Below, piece by piece: positions 21,480-32,790 of a stretch of DNA of 64,000 nucleotides. The position numbers and the translations under genes were made by a program. The stretch is from the NCBI RefSeq assembly GCF_050624435.1, contig NC_134534.1, positions 64,751,501 through 64,815,500 on the forward strand, written 5' to 3'. This DNA comes from Tenrec ecaudatus (taxonomy: Eukaryota; Chordata; Mammalia; Afrosoricida; Tenrecidae). How positions within the stretch are numbered: position 1 is the first letter of the stretch; each line of letters begins with the position of its first letter. Under the pieces are notes generated by a model. It searched no databases, had not been told where the DNA came from, and saw nothing but the letters and a program-made list of their open reading frames with translations.

Positions 21480-23190
21480 ACCTAAGGTGGGCCCCATCAA
21501 TCCCAGCCTCCTGGTATTCATGCCCTTGTATAATCCTCTCTTTTCCTCTTTCTTTTCTTCTTCTTTTTTTTTATTTAATTGCGAATTGGGTAAAGGTTTA
21601 CAAAGCATATCACCAGTTTTATATTAGGCAATTCATACACATTTTGATTAATCTTATTCATAACTGAGATGTAATTAATTTACATGTCCTTTCTAGCCAC
21701 TGTCCCTTATATGATATGTTACAAATTCTAGCCTCTATGCCTAAAGTTATAACCCCATTTTCAAGTGAGTTCACGTTATGCTAATAGACAGGATTAATGA
21801 GGGATGTGTTTTGAATCTCCACCTTACTAGAGGGTGTGAACCAAGTTATTACTCTTTGTTTACTCAAGTATATTGTCTACTGGAAGACAACACCACACCT
21901 CCATCAAAGCTGTTCCTCTGCGTATGAGAGCTAACTCAGAGACTGACCGAGCGAATTCACAGGGCAAGCAGCACAGCACGTTTGAGATCTCTCCCTATTT
22001 AAAGCAGCAGAAGCAGTAGAGGCCAGGCTACACGAAGGCCAGAGGTCTACACAAAAAGGCCTTGAGACAGAGCAGAGAAGCAGTGCCAAGACTATGACAC
22101 TGAGGCAGAGCAGCAGGCAGTTGCCTGCCCATGAAGACCAGAGGCCAAGGAACCACGTGGCTGAGAGGCTGAAGACCAGAGAGAAGTAGCTGCTGGCTGA
22201 AAAGAGATGTGGGCTAATGACTATGCCATTACTGCTTAGTGAACCTGGACTGTGGTATTCTGTTAACTTCCCTAATAAACGCCCTTAATTGTGAGTACGT
22301 ATGTGTGAGGGCGGGGGGTGGGGGGGGGCATTGCCATGAATCATTGAACCAGCAAAAAGACAGAGCATGAGGGCAGAACAGTTGGTGTCAAACCAACCCA
22401 CGTAAAAAAGGTTGGAGGCCTGAGTGACCTCTGCCTCTTGCCAGTGAGGACTTGGATCCTCCTCTCTTGTGTAGCCAGAGGAGGTCTGATGTGACTTCCA
22501 CCCCACTTTGTCACTAACTCTTCTGAACTCTGCCTTTGGGTAAATGCTGGTAGTTGATTATTCTTAGGTGTGCATACCGCACTGGTGTCACTGTTCCCCT
22601 GAGAGACTGGTCTATTGTTTGGCTAAAAATTGAGCCACAGGGGTGAATTCAGTTTCAGATTTGAAGGGCATCTAAAGACCATAGCTTTATGAGTTTCACC
22701 ATCTCTATCAGACCAGTTGTAATTCTCTTTTCTTGAGTGTGGGCTGGACATTAGTGACTTGCTTCTAGCCAATAAAATACAGTAAAAATGATAGAAAGTC
22801 TCATCCAGGATGAGACTACATAACATGATTACTTTCACTTCTCTAGTACTTGCTCTCTTGTTGGCTTTAATAAAGTAAGTATCCATGTTGGAAAGACCCA
22901 CATGGCAAGCAACTGAGGTCTGGCCAGCAGACAGCAAGGAACTGAGTTCTGCCAACAACTACACAAGCCTGAAAGCAGATCATTCCTAGGCGAGCCTTGA
23001 TAAAAGACCCCAGCATTGGCCAACATATTGATGACATGGATGGGAGACCCTCAGACAGACCAGCTAAGTCGGATCTAGACTACTAACCTACAGAAATTAA
23101 GAGACAATGAATATGCATTGCTTTAAGCCACTAAAATGTTGATACATTTTTACATTGCAGTACATAGCTAATGTATATACATTTGGAATA
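21480..23190 (+). mobile_element. MLT1-like LTR, interrupted by another LTR
   Basis: The left part (21480-21545) has 'cccagcctcctggtattcatgccc'. The right part (22725-23190) continues with 'gagtgtgggctggacattagtg', 'cccacatggcaagcaactgag', 'tgctttaagccactaaa' and 'tacatagctaatgtat'. The same family is at 48066-48603. It is an ancient fossil LTR; the material between is a separate insertion. Confidence 0.6.
21690..22620 (+). mobile_element. LTR-like fossil nested in the MLT1-like LTR
   Basis: Contains 'acaaattctagcctctatgcc' and 'gttatgctaatagacaggatt', shared with the block at 59355-59900, and an 'aataaacgccc' polyadenylation-type signal at about 22272. A near-pure G stretch lies at 22312-22330. 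No viral genes are present. The limits are approximate. Confidence 0.45.
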
Positions 23191-23245
23191 CAATCATAAT
23201 TTCTTGAGACTTTACTGGATCTACAAAAACAAAAATGAGACTTAC

Positions 23246-23335
23246 TTGGAATGTAGGAAAGCTGCAAAGTTCCTTTGGTTGTCTTCAATGTTACACAGGG
23301 TGTCACGTTCAGTGAAATAGGGTATTTCAGGTTAT
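23246..23335 (-). CDS. LY96: LY96 (MD-2) exon 2, residues 38-68
   Basis: A 90 bp exon with acceptor 'ctttatcgcacttag' and a strong donor A|gtaagt. It encodes NLKYPISLNVTPCVTLKTTK then GTLQLSYIP, matching human KMQYPISINVNPCIELKRSK and GLLHIFYIP. It has the same length as the human exon 2 that is skipped in the short isoform MD-2s. Cys51, partner of Cys25, is present, and K58 is kept. N47-V-T49 is a sequon not found in human, but the Pro at position 50 would weaken it. No stop or frame change is seen. Confidence 0.95.
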
Positions 23336-23564
23336 CTAAGTGCGATAAAGATAATATCAATATGTTATTATAAAGAACTTCTCATTAGATTCTGAGTATT
23401 GGTTCCCAAAAGACACCATCCATAACTATGATGAGAAACATTAAAGCAGTTACAAATATTGTCCCAAAACATATTTTCATAAAATTACTAGTTCTAAGAC
23501 TTTTAACCTAACCTTTTCTCCTGTCCCACCCTGGTAGGCAGTCATTGATCACTCAGTTGCTAAA

Positions 23565-23695
23565 TGAAAGGTGCCTGGTTTTCCGTGGGATAAACAAAGA
23601 GCAGCCGGCCTCTGTAATGACTTCAGCCTTGGAAACCCGAGGAGCAGCTCCCATGGGGTCAAATGGACTCAACCACACTGAGCTTGGTTTCCTTT
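23565..23695 (+). mobile_element. AfroSINE, strongly diverged
   Basis: 'tcagccttggaaacccgagg' and 'catggggtcaaatggactca' follow the SINE 3' half in order. Old copy. Confidence 0.4.
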
Positions 23696-23999
23696 CTCCA
23701 TTGCCTACCCTCCTTCACTCAACAACCTTGACCTTTGTTGTTGGTCCCATTGATCCAAAAGGAAAATTCCCCAATGGTAATTTAAGATTCTGTAAACTTA
23801 GAGAGTGAAGGCATAAGTTAATTAATGAAAACGCTGCCTAAAGAGTAAGATTCAATAGCGGAGTAGAGGGAAAGTTCATAAAAGTGTTCGGGGGGAAAGA
23901 AACTAGGCCAGTTTTGTTAATTTTGTATCTGAGTGCAACTCTTAAAGTAGTGTTGACATCTGTTATTAGGGAACTGAGTTCAATTGCAAAATAAAATTC

Positions 24000-24600
24000 C
24001 TATAGAAATAGACGATGCAAATACATAAAATAAGCTGAGTTGATTCTTATTTTACTTCATCATGGATGTTCACAAGCATTTGGATAAAAGGTATTCGCCG
24101 TGCCGTGGCTATGACCTGAAACAAACACACGAACAATGAAGAACAATCTCTGGTCAAAATGTTCAGTCACGGCAGCGAGGCGCCAGCCAGGCACAGTCTT
24201 CCTGCAGAGGAGGCCGTTGTTCATGGAGACAATTAGCTGCACATTCTCCTATTGTTGCTTCAGGTAAATGGAGACCAATGGCTGCTCCTTGTTTGGCTGC
24301 CTGAAAGCTTCTAAGATCCCAAGCATTACCCAACGAACTAAGAAGTAAAACAGAAGCACTAAACATGCAAGGTCAATTAACTGGGATGTCCAATGAAACC
24401 ATGGCCCTGAACCTGCAGACGAAAGAGCCAGCTCCCACAGGTGTTTGGTTATGCATAAGTAGCCTCAGCAACTACACTTTTGTTGTGGCTGTTGTTGTTG
24501 CCATCCTTATTACAATAAATGCATCTATCCTCACTTTTGCCCATTCAGCTTTTTACCGGTGTGCAACTTAAAGACAGAAGTTACAATAATTGGTGGTGAT
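24000..24600. other. unresolved repeat-like block in LY96 intron 1
   Basis: Mixed composition without a supported ORF. It has a GTT/TTG-rich patch (24480-24505) and 'cttttgcccattcagctttt', a style I associate with afrotherian L1-linked or LR-type repeats, but no second copy is present in this window for comparison. Confidence 0.3.
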
Positions 24601-24604
24601 TTTT

Positions 24605-24965
24605 AAAAATCATGGTTAACCCCTCTTTCCCCCTCCCCTCACGTCTAGTAATCGTTCATAAACTTTGGTCTCTATATAGTTACCTTTTCTTTTTGCATGT
24701 AAGTGAGTGATACAAAATCTGTCCTTTTTCATTGGTTATTTTGCTCAGCATGTCCTTAAGCTCCATCCACACAGCATCAAGACATCGTTTTCCTATGGAC
24801 TAGGTTGTCTTTTGTTGTATACATATACCCATTCTGCTCCTTCACTCACACGTTGATAAGTATTCCGGGTGTTCCCACCTTCTGTCTGTTGTGAACAATG
24901 CTGTCGTGGGCATTAATGTGTAAGCCTCCTTTCGAGTCGCTCGATACTTGCTTTACGGGTGCAGC
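24605..24965 (-). mobile_element. L1 LINE fragment
   Basis: Antisense L1 3' words in order: 'tgtcctttttcattggttattttgctcagcat', 'ctccatccacacagcatcaagac', 'gttgtgaacaatgctgtcgtggg'. Truncated. Confidence 0.6.
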
Positions 24966-25024
24966 ACAGAGCGCAGTGCTGGGCACATAGTATCTCATTA
25001 ATTTGTCTTTATTCACTTTCATTT

Positions 25025-25215
25025 TGGCAACTGCTGTTGTTGTTAGGTGCCCTTGGGTCTGTGCCTGACTCATGACAACCCTGTGTTCAAAAAGACCAGC
25101 TATGAGGCCCATAGGGTTTTCCCTGCCTGATTGTCTCAGAAGTAGATCATCCGACCTTCCCTTCCATGTCTGGCATATGCTAAAAACTCCGGTAAAGCTG
25201 TTCAGTATCATAGCA
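25025..25215 (-). mobile_element. RTE-derived SINE
   Basis: Starts with 'ctgttgttgttaggtgccc', the antisense RTE 3' terminus, and ends with 'gctgttcagtatcatagcaat'. This is a short element built on the RTE tail, distinct from the tRNA-headed AfroSINE. Confidence 0.6.
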
Positions 25216-26145
25216 ATATCGAGGGGTAGCCCCTCCCCCCCAAAAAAACAGGATTTTTTTTTGAAAGCTATGTTTTTGGTTTGTTTGTTTTTCACAAAAC
25301 AACCTTATCACCTTCAAAGTGCTATCCATTACACTGAATCCATTTGCCAAATGTATTCCATTCGTGGAAACATTTTTCAAATTCATCTGTTTGGATGGCT
25401 GACATCACCTCCCTTGTTTTTTTCTTCACCTCTTCTACATGGTCAAATCACTGTCCTTTCATGTACCTCTACATTTGCCAAAAAAAGAAGTCACAGAGAG
25501 CAAGGTTAAGTGAGTAAGGTCCTGGGGCAAGAGAGGCACGTTGTTTTTTGCCAAAAACTGACACACTGAGATGGCTGTGTGAGCAGGTGCGTTGTCGTGG
25601 TTGCAAAGCCAAGGCCCTGTCTGCCACAGATAAGGTCTTTTTTTGTCACACACTGTTACGCAATCTTTTCAGAACCTCTCAATAGAAAGCTTGATTAACG
25701 GTCTAACCTGGCGGAACAACTCCAGATGCACTACCACTTGACATTGTCCTCTGTTCATGAGCTGACATTCTTCCAGAATGAAGTTTGTCATCAATGGACA
25801 TTTCACCTTTTTTGAAACAAGAAAACCACGTGGGCGCTTGAGTTTTTCCCACAGTGCTGTCCTTGTAAGCTGTGTTCAACATCACAGCAGTTTCTGCAGC
25901 ATTTTTTCCCAGAGAGGAAGCGACATTTCACAGCTGCACTCTGTTCTCTTAAACAGGCCATCACACAAAACAAGGTTTGCGCAAAACTGCGGTGACCAGA
26001 GAGAACCTTACCAGGTGATACCACTGGGTGCACTAACTCAGAGCAAATTCCCCAATGCTCACCTAGCAGGAAAAAGGTGTACCAGGAAAGCTCTGCCCAG
26101 CCCAGCACAATTCCAGGGGGTTTTTTTTGTACCCCCTGACAGATG
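25216..26145 (-). mobile_element. mariner-like DNA transposon, broken
   Basis: Minus-strand pieces of a mariner transposase: the N-terminal DNA-binding part MLNTAYKDSTVGKTQAPTWF with MSIDDKLHSGR, and the catalytic core around NHDNAPAHTAISVCQFLAKN, the mariner HDNAPAH signature. Its ends are G/C-rich ('gaggggtagcccctcc' at left, 'gtaccccctgaca' at right). The frame is broken in several places and the middle is shortened, so it is inactive. A second copy is at 61448-62425. It would have moved by cut-and-paste into TA sites. Confidence 0.85.
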
Positions 26146-26164
26146 AATGACAGCTATACTTGAG

Positions 26165-26236
26165 GTATATTGGCTGGGAATTGAACTCAAGTATCCCATC
26201 TGGAAGGCAATAATTTTACCTCTGGACCACCACTGC
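26165..26236 (-). tRNA. tRNA-Gly-like pseudogene or tRNA-derived SINE head
   Basis: A 72 nt minus-strand segment follows the tRNA-Gly layout: 'gcagtggtggtccagaggt' (acceptor, D arm, A box), 'attgccttccagatgggat' (anticodon position reads TCC), and 'gagttcaattcccagcc' (T arm, B box). The acceptor stem has mismatches, so a working tRNA is unlikely. It lies about 20 bp from the mariner end. Confidence 0.5.
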
Positions 26237-26329
26237 CCCCATTTGGTATCTACTAGGTGCCAAACTTTGTTCTAAGCCTTAGAGAAACAATAAGCAAGAT
26301 AGTCATGATCCATACTCTTTAGAAAGGTA

Positions 26330-28017
26330 CACTGTGCAGCACAATGGGATAAAGAATGAGTGTGTGCCAAGGGGAGGGTATTGTTTATATCTCCACAAAG
26401 AAAGAGGGACCAGATTCAACCCTGTGCTCCAAGATGTGAATGCAACATACAGGCATAAAGCAGGGAATCAGTACAGAAGTCTGAGGGGCTGGCCCTAATC
26501 CCAACTACATGGACAGCCACTCCTCCCCCAAGAAGAATTCACTGCAGAAGAGAGCAATGAAGCTATAGTTTAGGGAGAGGGACATGTCTGATCAGTGCAT
26601 ACAGGAGCAAGTGAAGGGGGAGGAAGGGAGAGTGGAGCACATCCTGGCCAACCAAGCCTTGAGGATGATATTACCACTCAGAGCAGACAATTGACAGAGG
26701 CCCATATGGCCGGCCCTCTATGAGACACGACATTGCTCATGACCCATAGGCTTACAGGGGACACTGGAGACACAGTGTGGCAATTGTGCCCGATCTGATC
26801 CCACCACATCGAGACAAAGCACTAAGGGAGTGCAACAGAATAACAAGGAGAGCAGAGCAATGAAGTCCTGAGGGAATACCAAAAATAGACATTGGAGCAA
26901 GGGCATGGCACCCCATCAGACTCAAGGTCAACAAATAGAACTTGAACTATTTACAGGCTTTTATCTTCTTTTTGTCATTGGTTTTTTGTTGCTTTGTTTT
27001 TCTCTGTCTTATTTTTGTGCATAGTATTATCTGTAGGCAACTGGACATCCCCTTACAGATGGATCACAGGGAGGAGATGTTCTAATAAGGGTGCAGTGCA
27101 GCAACGATGAAATATACAACTTTTCTCGAGTTCTTTTTTTCTGTTGCCTTTAAATATTTTTTAAAACATTTTATTAGGGGCTCATACAACTCTTATCACA
27201 ATCTATACATAGATCAATTGTGTCAAGCACATCTGTACATTCATTGCCCTCATCATTTTCAAAGCATTTGCTCTCCCCTCCCTTCCCACTCCCCTCTCCC
27301 TCATGAGTCCTTGATAATTTATACATTATATTATACATTATATACATTATATTATACATTATTATTTTGTCATATCTTGCCCTGTCCAACGTCTCCCTTC
27401 ACCCACTTCTCTTTTGTCCGTCCCCAAGAGAGGAGGTCACATGTAGAGCCTTGCAATCGGTTCCCTCTTTCCAACCCACTCTCCCTCTACCCTCCCATTA
27501 TCGCCACTCACATCCCTGGTTTTTCTCTAGTTCTTAAATGCTTCCTCCCTCCCACTATCATGATCCCAATTCTACGTTACAAATTCAGCAATACCAAAGA
27601 TGTACACTGTGACACATAGGAACTGGAAACACGGGGAATCAAAACAGATTAACCCTTCAGGACCAGTGGTGAGAGTGGTGATACAGGGGAGGTGGAGAGA
27701 AGGTAGGGTAGAAAGGGGGAACCGATTACAAGTTTCTACATATAACCTCCTCCCTGGGGGATGGACAACAGAAAAGTGGGTAAGGGAGACGTCAGACAGT
27801 GGAAGACATGACAAAATAATAATAATTTATAAATTATCAAGAGTTCATGGGGATGGTGGTGGGGAGGGAGGAGTAAAATGAGGAGCTGATACCAAGGGCT
27901 CAAGTAGAAAGCAAATGTTTTGAGATGAGGGCAATAAAGATACAAATGTACTTGACCCAATAGATGTATGTATGGATTGTGATAAGAGTTGTACGAGCCC
28001 CCAATAAAAAAATTTTT
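26330..28017 (+). mobile_element. LR1 retroposon with the 5'-most sequence seen and an internal deletion
   Basis: Begins upstream of most other copies and includes 'gtgaagggggaggaagggagag' and 'ctggagacacagtgtggc'. At about 27030 it jumps from 'agtattatct' to 'gtaggcaactggacatcccc', skipping about 760 bp that other copies keep (compare 63090-63860). A minus-strand LR1 fragment is inserted at 27127-27512. The tail is at 27985-28017 ('cccccaataaaaaaattt'). Confidence 0.8.
27127..27512 (-). mobile_element. LR1 fragment nested in LR1
   Basis: Antisense LR1 tail and 'ccctccctctcccaa'-type body inserted in the plus-strand copy. Host sequence 'tttctc(g/t)agttctt' is present on both sides (about 27121 and 27517), a probable target-site duplication. 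An ATTATA short repeat (27325-27360) has expanded inside it. Confidence 0.75.
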
Positions 28018-28152
28018 AATGAGTATATGGTAGGGTGAAGGAGTAGGGAGTGGGTAGAGTTACTTCAACTATGTTACCTCATGAGTGAGGGAAAGAAGCC
28101 AGGCTTGATGGCATCAGAGAAAGCATTTCAATCAAAAAAACTAGTGGTAGGT

Positions 28153-28670
28153 TGTGTTAGTCTGGGTATTTTAAAGAAACAAATCCACAGAAACTCATTG
28201 TAAAAGAGAGAGTTTTATATAAAGGGTAAGTGCACATCAGGAAAACATTCCAACCCAGTGCTACCCAAGCCCACAAGTCCAACATTAACCATATGTCTGA
28301 CATCAATCCACAAAGTCCTCCTCCATCTCACAAAACAGACACATTGATGTGGACTGCAGGAGGAAAGCTGAGTCAGTGAACGTGTAAGCCTCTCAGCGCT
28401 GGCAGGGGTCCCCACACGGCTGCTCCAGCACCCAGGGCTGCATTGGGGTAGGTCCATGTGGCTTCTCCTCAGGGATGTCTTGCAGGAAGTGAGCCCTGCA
28501 GGTTGAAGCAGGGAACTAGCTACTGCAGCTGCACCCTGGCCAGAACATCAGAAAGCAAGAGACCCAAGAACTCAAAGGCGAGGCTCACCGAGCCATTTAT
28601 CTCTCCACCCTTCAATTAACCCCACATGTGTTTATCGGCCAGGTTAGCATACTAAATTTTAACTATATCA
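28153..28670 (-). mobile_element. MaLR-like solo LTR
   Basis: Plus-strand text runs from 'tgtgttagtctgggtatttt' to 'ttttaactatatca'. It shares 'gcgctggcaggggtccccac', 'cagggatgtcttgcaggaagtg' and 'gccatttatctctccaccc' with 7242-7769. Fossil. Confidence 0.75.
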
Positions 28671-28672
28671 GT

Positions 28673-29730
28673 TGTGTTAGTCTGGGTAGACTAAAGAAAC
28701 AAATTCATGGACCCACATATATGTATAAGAAAGAGATTTATATTCAAGAGTGAGGTAGTTAGTTTATTGTGTCAACCTGGCCAATAAACACATGTGGGGT
28801 TAATTGAAGGGCGGAGGGATAAATGGCTCAATGAGCCTCACCTTTCTAGTTCTCAGGTCTCTTGCTTTCTGATGGTCGGACAAGGGTGCAGTTACATTAG
28901 CCAGTTCCCTGCTTTAGCTTGCAAGGCTCACTTCCTGCAAGATATCCCTGAGGAGAAGCCACATGGACCTACCCCAATGCAGCCCTGGGTGCTGGAGCAC
29001 CCATGTGGAGACCCCTGCCAGTACTGAGATGCTTACACATTCACTGACTCGACTTTCCTCCTGCAGTCAGCATCATCGCATTTGTTTTGTGAGATGGAGG
29101 AGGACTTTGTGGATTGCACTCAGACATATGGGTTAATGGGCTAATGTTGGACTTGTGGGCTTGGGCAGCACTGGGTTGGGATGTTTTCTTGATGTGCACT
29201 TACCCTTTATATAAAACTCTCTCTTATACATGAGTTTCTGTGAATTCATTCTCTAAAGTACGCAGACTAACACAAAGAGCAACTGTACATTAAGAAAATA
29301 TCCCATCCCAGTCCAGTCCAAGGCCATAAATCTGATATTAGCCCATATGTCCGATACCAATCTATAAAGTCCTCTTCAGACTCATGAAGCACATACAATG
29401 AAGCCAAATGCAAGACGATCACAAGCCAGTGGGTAGAAAGTCTTTGGGTCCAGTGGCATTATAAGCATCTCTGCACTGTCAGAGGTCTCTCTGTGGCTTC
29501 TCCGGCTTCAGACATCTAGTCAGCTGCAATGTCTCTCAGGGAGTGATAGAGAGAGTGTGTCTCTCCTGCCTCCTAGAAGGAAGTACCAGATTTCCCAGAA
29601 TTCTCAGGAGAAGGCTATGCCCACACAGAAGTCTCATTGGCTATCTCCAGATTGACAGCCTAGATTCCACCCCTACACTCTTAATCTTTACATTGACACC
29701 AGATTCGTTGACTACCACGTAGGTGCAAAA
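28673..29730 (-). mobile_element. MaLR-like solo LTR (outer) carrying a nested LTR
   Basis: The two halves 28673-28750 and 29275-29730 join into one antisense LTR of the second subfamily ('cccatatgtccgataccaatc', 'attggctatctccagattgac'). The insertion at 28751-29274 splits it, so this one is the older of the two. Confidence 0.75.
28751..29274 (+). mobile_element. MaLR-like solo LTR (nested), perfect 5 bp duplication
   Basis: From 'tgaggtagttagtttattgt' to 'cgcagactaacaca', flanked on both sides by aagag (28746-28750, 29275-29279). TG...CA ends and the 5 bp duplication are diagnostic of retroviral-type integration. A TATA-like 'tttatataaaactctc' lies near its 3' end. Confidence 0.9.
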
Positions 29731-29869
29731 TCTCAGAGGTGAGAATGATTTTGATGTGTTCAAGAAAAGAACATGTGCCATGTAATAAAAAGTCATGAGT
29801 CAGAGGAGAGTCACAGGATTCAGATAAGTGTGCAAGCAGGCAGGTGCAGTACACTGAACTATTAGGTTT

Positions 29870-30650
29870 TCCTAGCCACAGTCTTTGAAACTCCCACTAA
29901 ATGATTGGGTAGGGCAATGCAAATAAGGTACGTAAAACACTAACATGAGGAGGGATCCCTTTTGCCATCCCACTGGGTTAAAAATGAGCAATCTCAGAAG
30001 CGGGAATGTAGCCATCTCAGTAGCATGAAGAAAGACCGAGGAGTAGAGTTCATTCTTTGGGTCCTGAAAGCACAGCATGATCTACCTCCTTTATGCAAAA
30101 GATGAAGCTGGAATTCCAGAGAGGCAGCAGAGAATAGTGAGAAAGCATGGCAGCAGAGAAGCGGCTGTGGCAGGACCAAGAGCACCAGACAGGGCAGCTG
30201 TCTAGTTGGCCAGGGGATTGGGTAAAAATTATTCTTTCAGAAAAGAGGCTCATATGTGGAGTGGGGGGATGCATCCAGCCACTTAGTTGGGCAGGGGGAG
30301 CTAGATGTATTGACCCACAGAACTAGACTGGGTGCCTTCAGTCTTAGGCTTATGTGGAAACAGAGTGTCCTTTGGGACATTATCAGCTATGCTAAGGGAG
30401 CTTTGTAACCTTGCCCAAGCAGGGCAGCGGTCAAGGAGTGGCATGGCTTAGAGTCTGAGGGCCAGAGAGAGGCATGCTGGAGGACAAAGATAAGCAGCAA
30501 GTCTTCTGGCCTAAAGATCTGAATCCTGAGCATTTCTGATCCTGAATTTTAACATATTCTCAAAAAAAATCCATATTCACGAGTACTATCTGTGAGTTAT
30601 GTGTAGCCATTACAATGAATTATGGCACTCCGTAGAGAGTGCCATGGAAG
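29870..30650 (+). mobile_element. LTR-like fossil, family unresolved
   Basis: Contains 'tgattgggtagggcaatgcaaata' and 'gtatgtgagttatgtgtagcc'-type words also seen in the block at 54830-56420, so the two appear to be copies of one LTR family. No viral genes are visible. Confidence 0.5.
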
Positions 30651-30767
30651 GGATGTCAGGTATTAGAGGGGTAAGGAAGTTAGAGGGCAAAGACACATCT
30701 GATCTCTGTGTCAGGAGAATCGTCTTTGGGCTGATTTTGAATGTGATTCTCCTTCCCCCTTGTGAGG

Positions 30768-30985
30768 CGCCCTGGTGGCGTAGTCGTTACGCATTGGGCT
30801 GCGATCCACAAAGGCTCCATTTCTGAACCAACAGGTGCTCTGTGGGAAAAAGACAGACTTTCTACTCCCTTAAAGAGTTACAGTCTTAGAAACGCACAGG
30901 GGCAATTTACCCTGTCCTATAGGGTCTATAGGGCTGCCATGAGTCAGAATTGACTCGATGGCAGTGAGTTTGTTTTTGGTTTTTC
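30768..30985 (+). mobile_element. AfroSINE, best-preserved copy
   Basis: 'gcgccctggtggcgtagtcg' head with A-box-like sequence, 'cgcattgggctgcgatccac', 'ttaaagagttacagtcttag', 'ccctgtcctatagggtc', then 'gactcgatggcagtgagttt' and a T-rich tail. The short duplication 'tatagggtctatagggc' near 30920 is particular to this copy. Confidence 0.92.
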
Positions 30986-30999
30986 CCCTTATGAAATCA

Positions 31000-31459
31000 G
31001 AGATGGTCAGGCATGGGTCCTATGGTGACAAGGAAGGTAGGGCCATAGTGGGAAACCATGATGAGCCATGGAGTCCTTCATATAAAACTGGGGGGTGGGA
31101 GGGTGATAACTTATAGCGAGAGACCACTGCTTCCAGTGGTTTTTAAGCACAGGGAGCAATATTATCTGATCTATTTACATTTTGAAAGGAATACTGTGGC
31201 CTCTCTATGGAGAATAGCATGTATGGTAGCAAAAATTAAGAGAGACAATGGGGGGGGGGACAACAGAGTAAAGCTAAAAATAATGTGGCCAAGACCAGAC
31301 ATAAATTGGATTTTGACTATATGCTGGAGACAATGAGAACAGGAATTGCTGATCAATTGGATGTAGATTGTAGAGGATGAGAGAAATTTCGAGATCATGT
31401 CGGAGAGCCCTGGTTTGGGATCTGCAGATTTAACTGGAAGATAAAATAGAAAAGACTTA
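31000..31459. other. LY96 intron 1, nothing recognised
   Basis: No supported gene or familiar repeat. A G-run lies near 31251-31259. Confidence 0.4.
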
Positions 31460-32790
31460 GGTAGTCAGGTCTGTCTAAATAAGATAGGCTGGATGAACAA
31501 TCTGGAGGAGAAAACAATGGGATGGACAGTTCCGCGGGGACATGGGAGAGGAGGAGGTGGGAGAAAGGTAGTGGTGTTAACAAACCCAGGGACAAGGGAA
31601 CAACAAGTGATCCAAATCGGTGATGAGGAGGGTGTAAGAAGCCTGGTAGGGTGTAACCAAAAGGAATTACTGAAACCCAAATGAAGACTGAGCATGATAA
31701 TGGGACAAGAGGAAAGTCGAAGGAAATAGAGAAAAGAGCTAGGAGGCAAAGAGCATTTATACAGGTCTAAATAAAGGCATGTACATATGCAAATATATTT
31801 ATATATGAGGATGGGGAAATAGATCTATGGGCACATATTTAGAGGTTTAGTATTAAGGTAGCAGAAGGACATTGGGCCTCCACTCAAGTATTTCCTCAAT
31901 GCAGGAATATTTTCTTCTATTAAATTGGCATTCTGCGATGCTCACCTTCCCGACACAATCACTGAAGACAAAGCAGGTGCATAAGCAAATGTGGTGAAGA
32001 AAGCTGATAGTGCCCAGCTATCAAAAGATATATTGTCTGGGGTCTTAAAGGCTTGAAGGTAAACAAGCGGCCATCTAGCTCAGAAGCAACAAAGCCCACA
32101 TGGAAGAAGCGCACCAGCCTGTGTGATCACAAGGTGCCGAAGGAATCAGTTATCAGGCATCAAAGAACAAAAACTCATATTATTGTCAATGAGGGGGGGT
32201 GCAGAGTAGGGACCCAAAGCCCATCTGTAGGCCACTGGACATCCTCTTACAGAAGGGTCACGCAGAGGAGACAGCCAGTCAGGGTGCAGTGTAGCAATGA
32301 TGAAGCATACAACTTTCCTCTAGTTCTTAAATGCTTCCACCACCACCACCCACTATCATGATCCCAATTCTGCCTTACAAATGCAGCTAGACCAGAGGAT
32401 GTACACTGGGACAGATAGGAACTGGACACACAGGGAATCCAGGACAGATGATCCCTTCAGAACCAGTAGTGAGAGTGGTGAACCTATTACAAGGGTCTAT
32501 ATAAAATCCCCTCCCTGGGGGATGGACAACAGAAAAGTGGGTGAAGGGAGACATCAGACAGTGTAAGACATGACAAAATAATAATAATTTATAAATTATC
32601 AAGGGTTCATGAGGGAGTGGGGACCATGGAGGGAGGGGGAAAATGAGGAGCTGATACCAAGGGTTCAGGTTGAAAGCAAATATTTTGAGAATGATGAGGG
32701 CAACAAATGTACAAATGTGCTTGACACATTGATGTATGTATGGATTGTGGTAAGAGTTGTATGAGTCCCCAATAAAAGGATTTTAAAAAA
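31460..32790 (+). mobile_element. LR1 retroposon, long copy
   Basis: From 'gtctgtctaaataagatagg' through the core (31990-32180) to 'gagtccccaataaaaggatttt'. It lacks part of the 'gggagggtagagggagg' segment present in other copies. No clear target duplication was seen. Confidence 0.85.

Noticed and set aside
25072-25509. 145-codon open frame on the plus strand
   Set aside because: It reads through an antisense SINE into antisense mariner sequence.
27107-27619. 170-codon open frame on the plus strand
   Set aside because: It crosses a nested LR1 boundary and reads antisense repeat sequence; no other copy keeps it.
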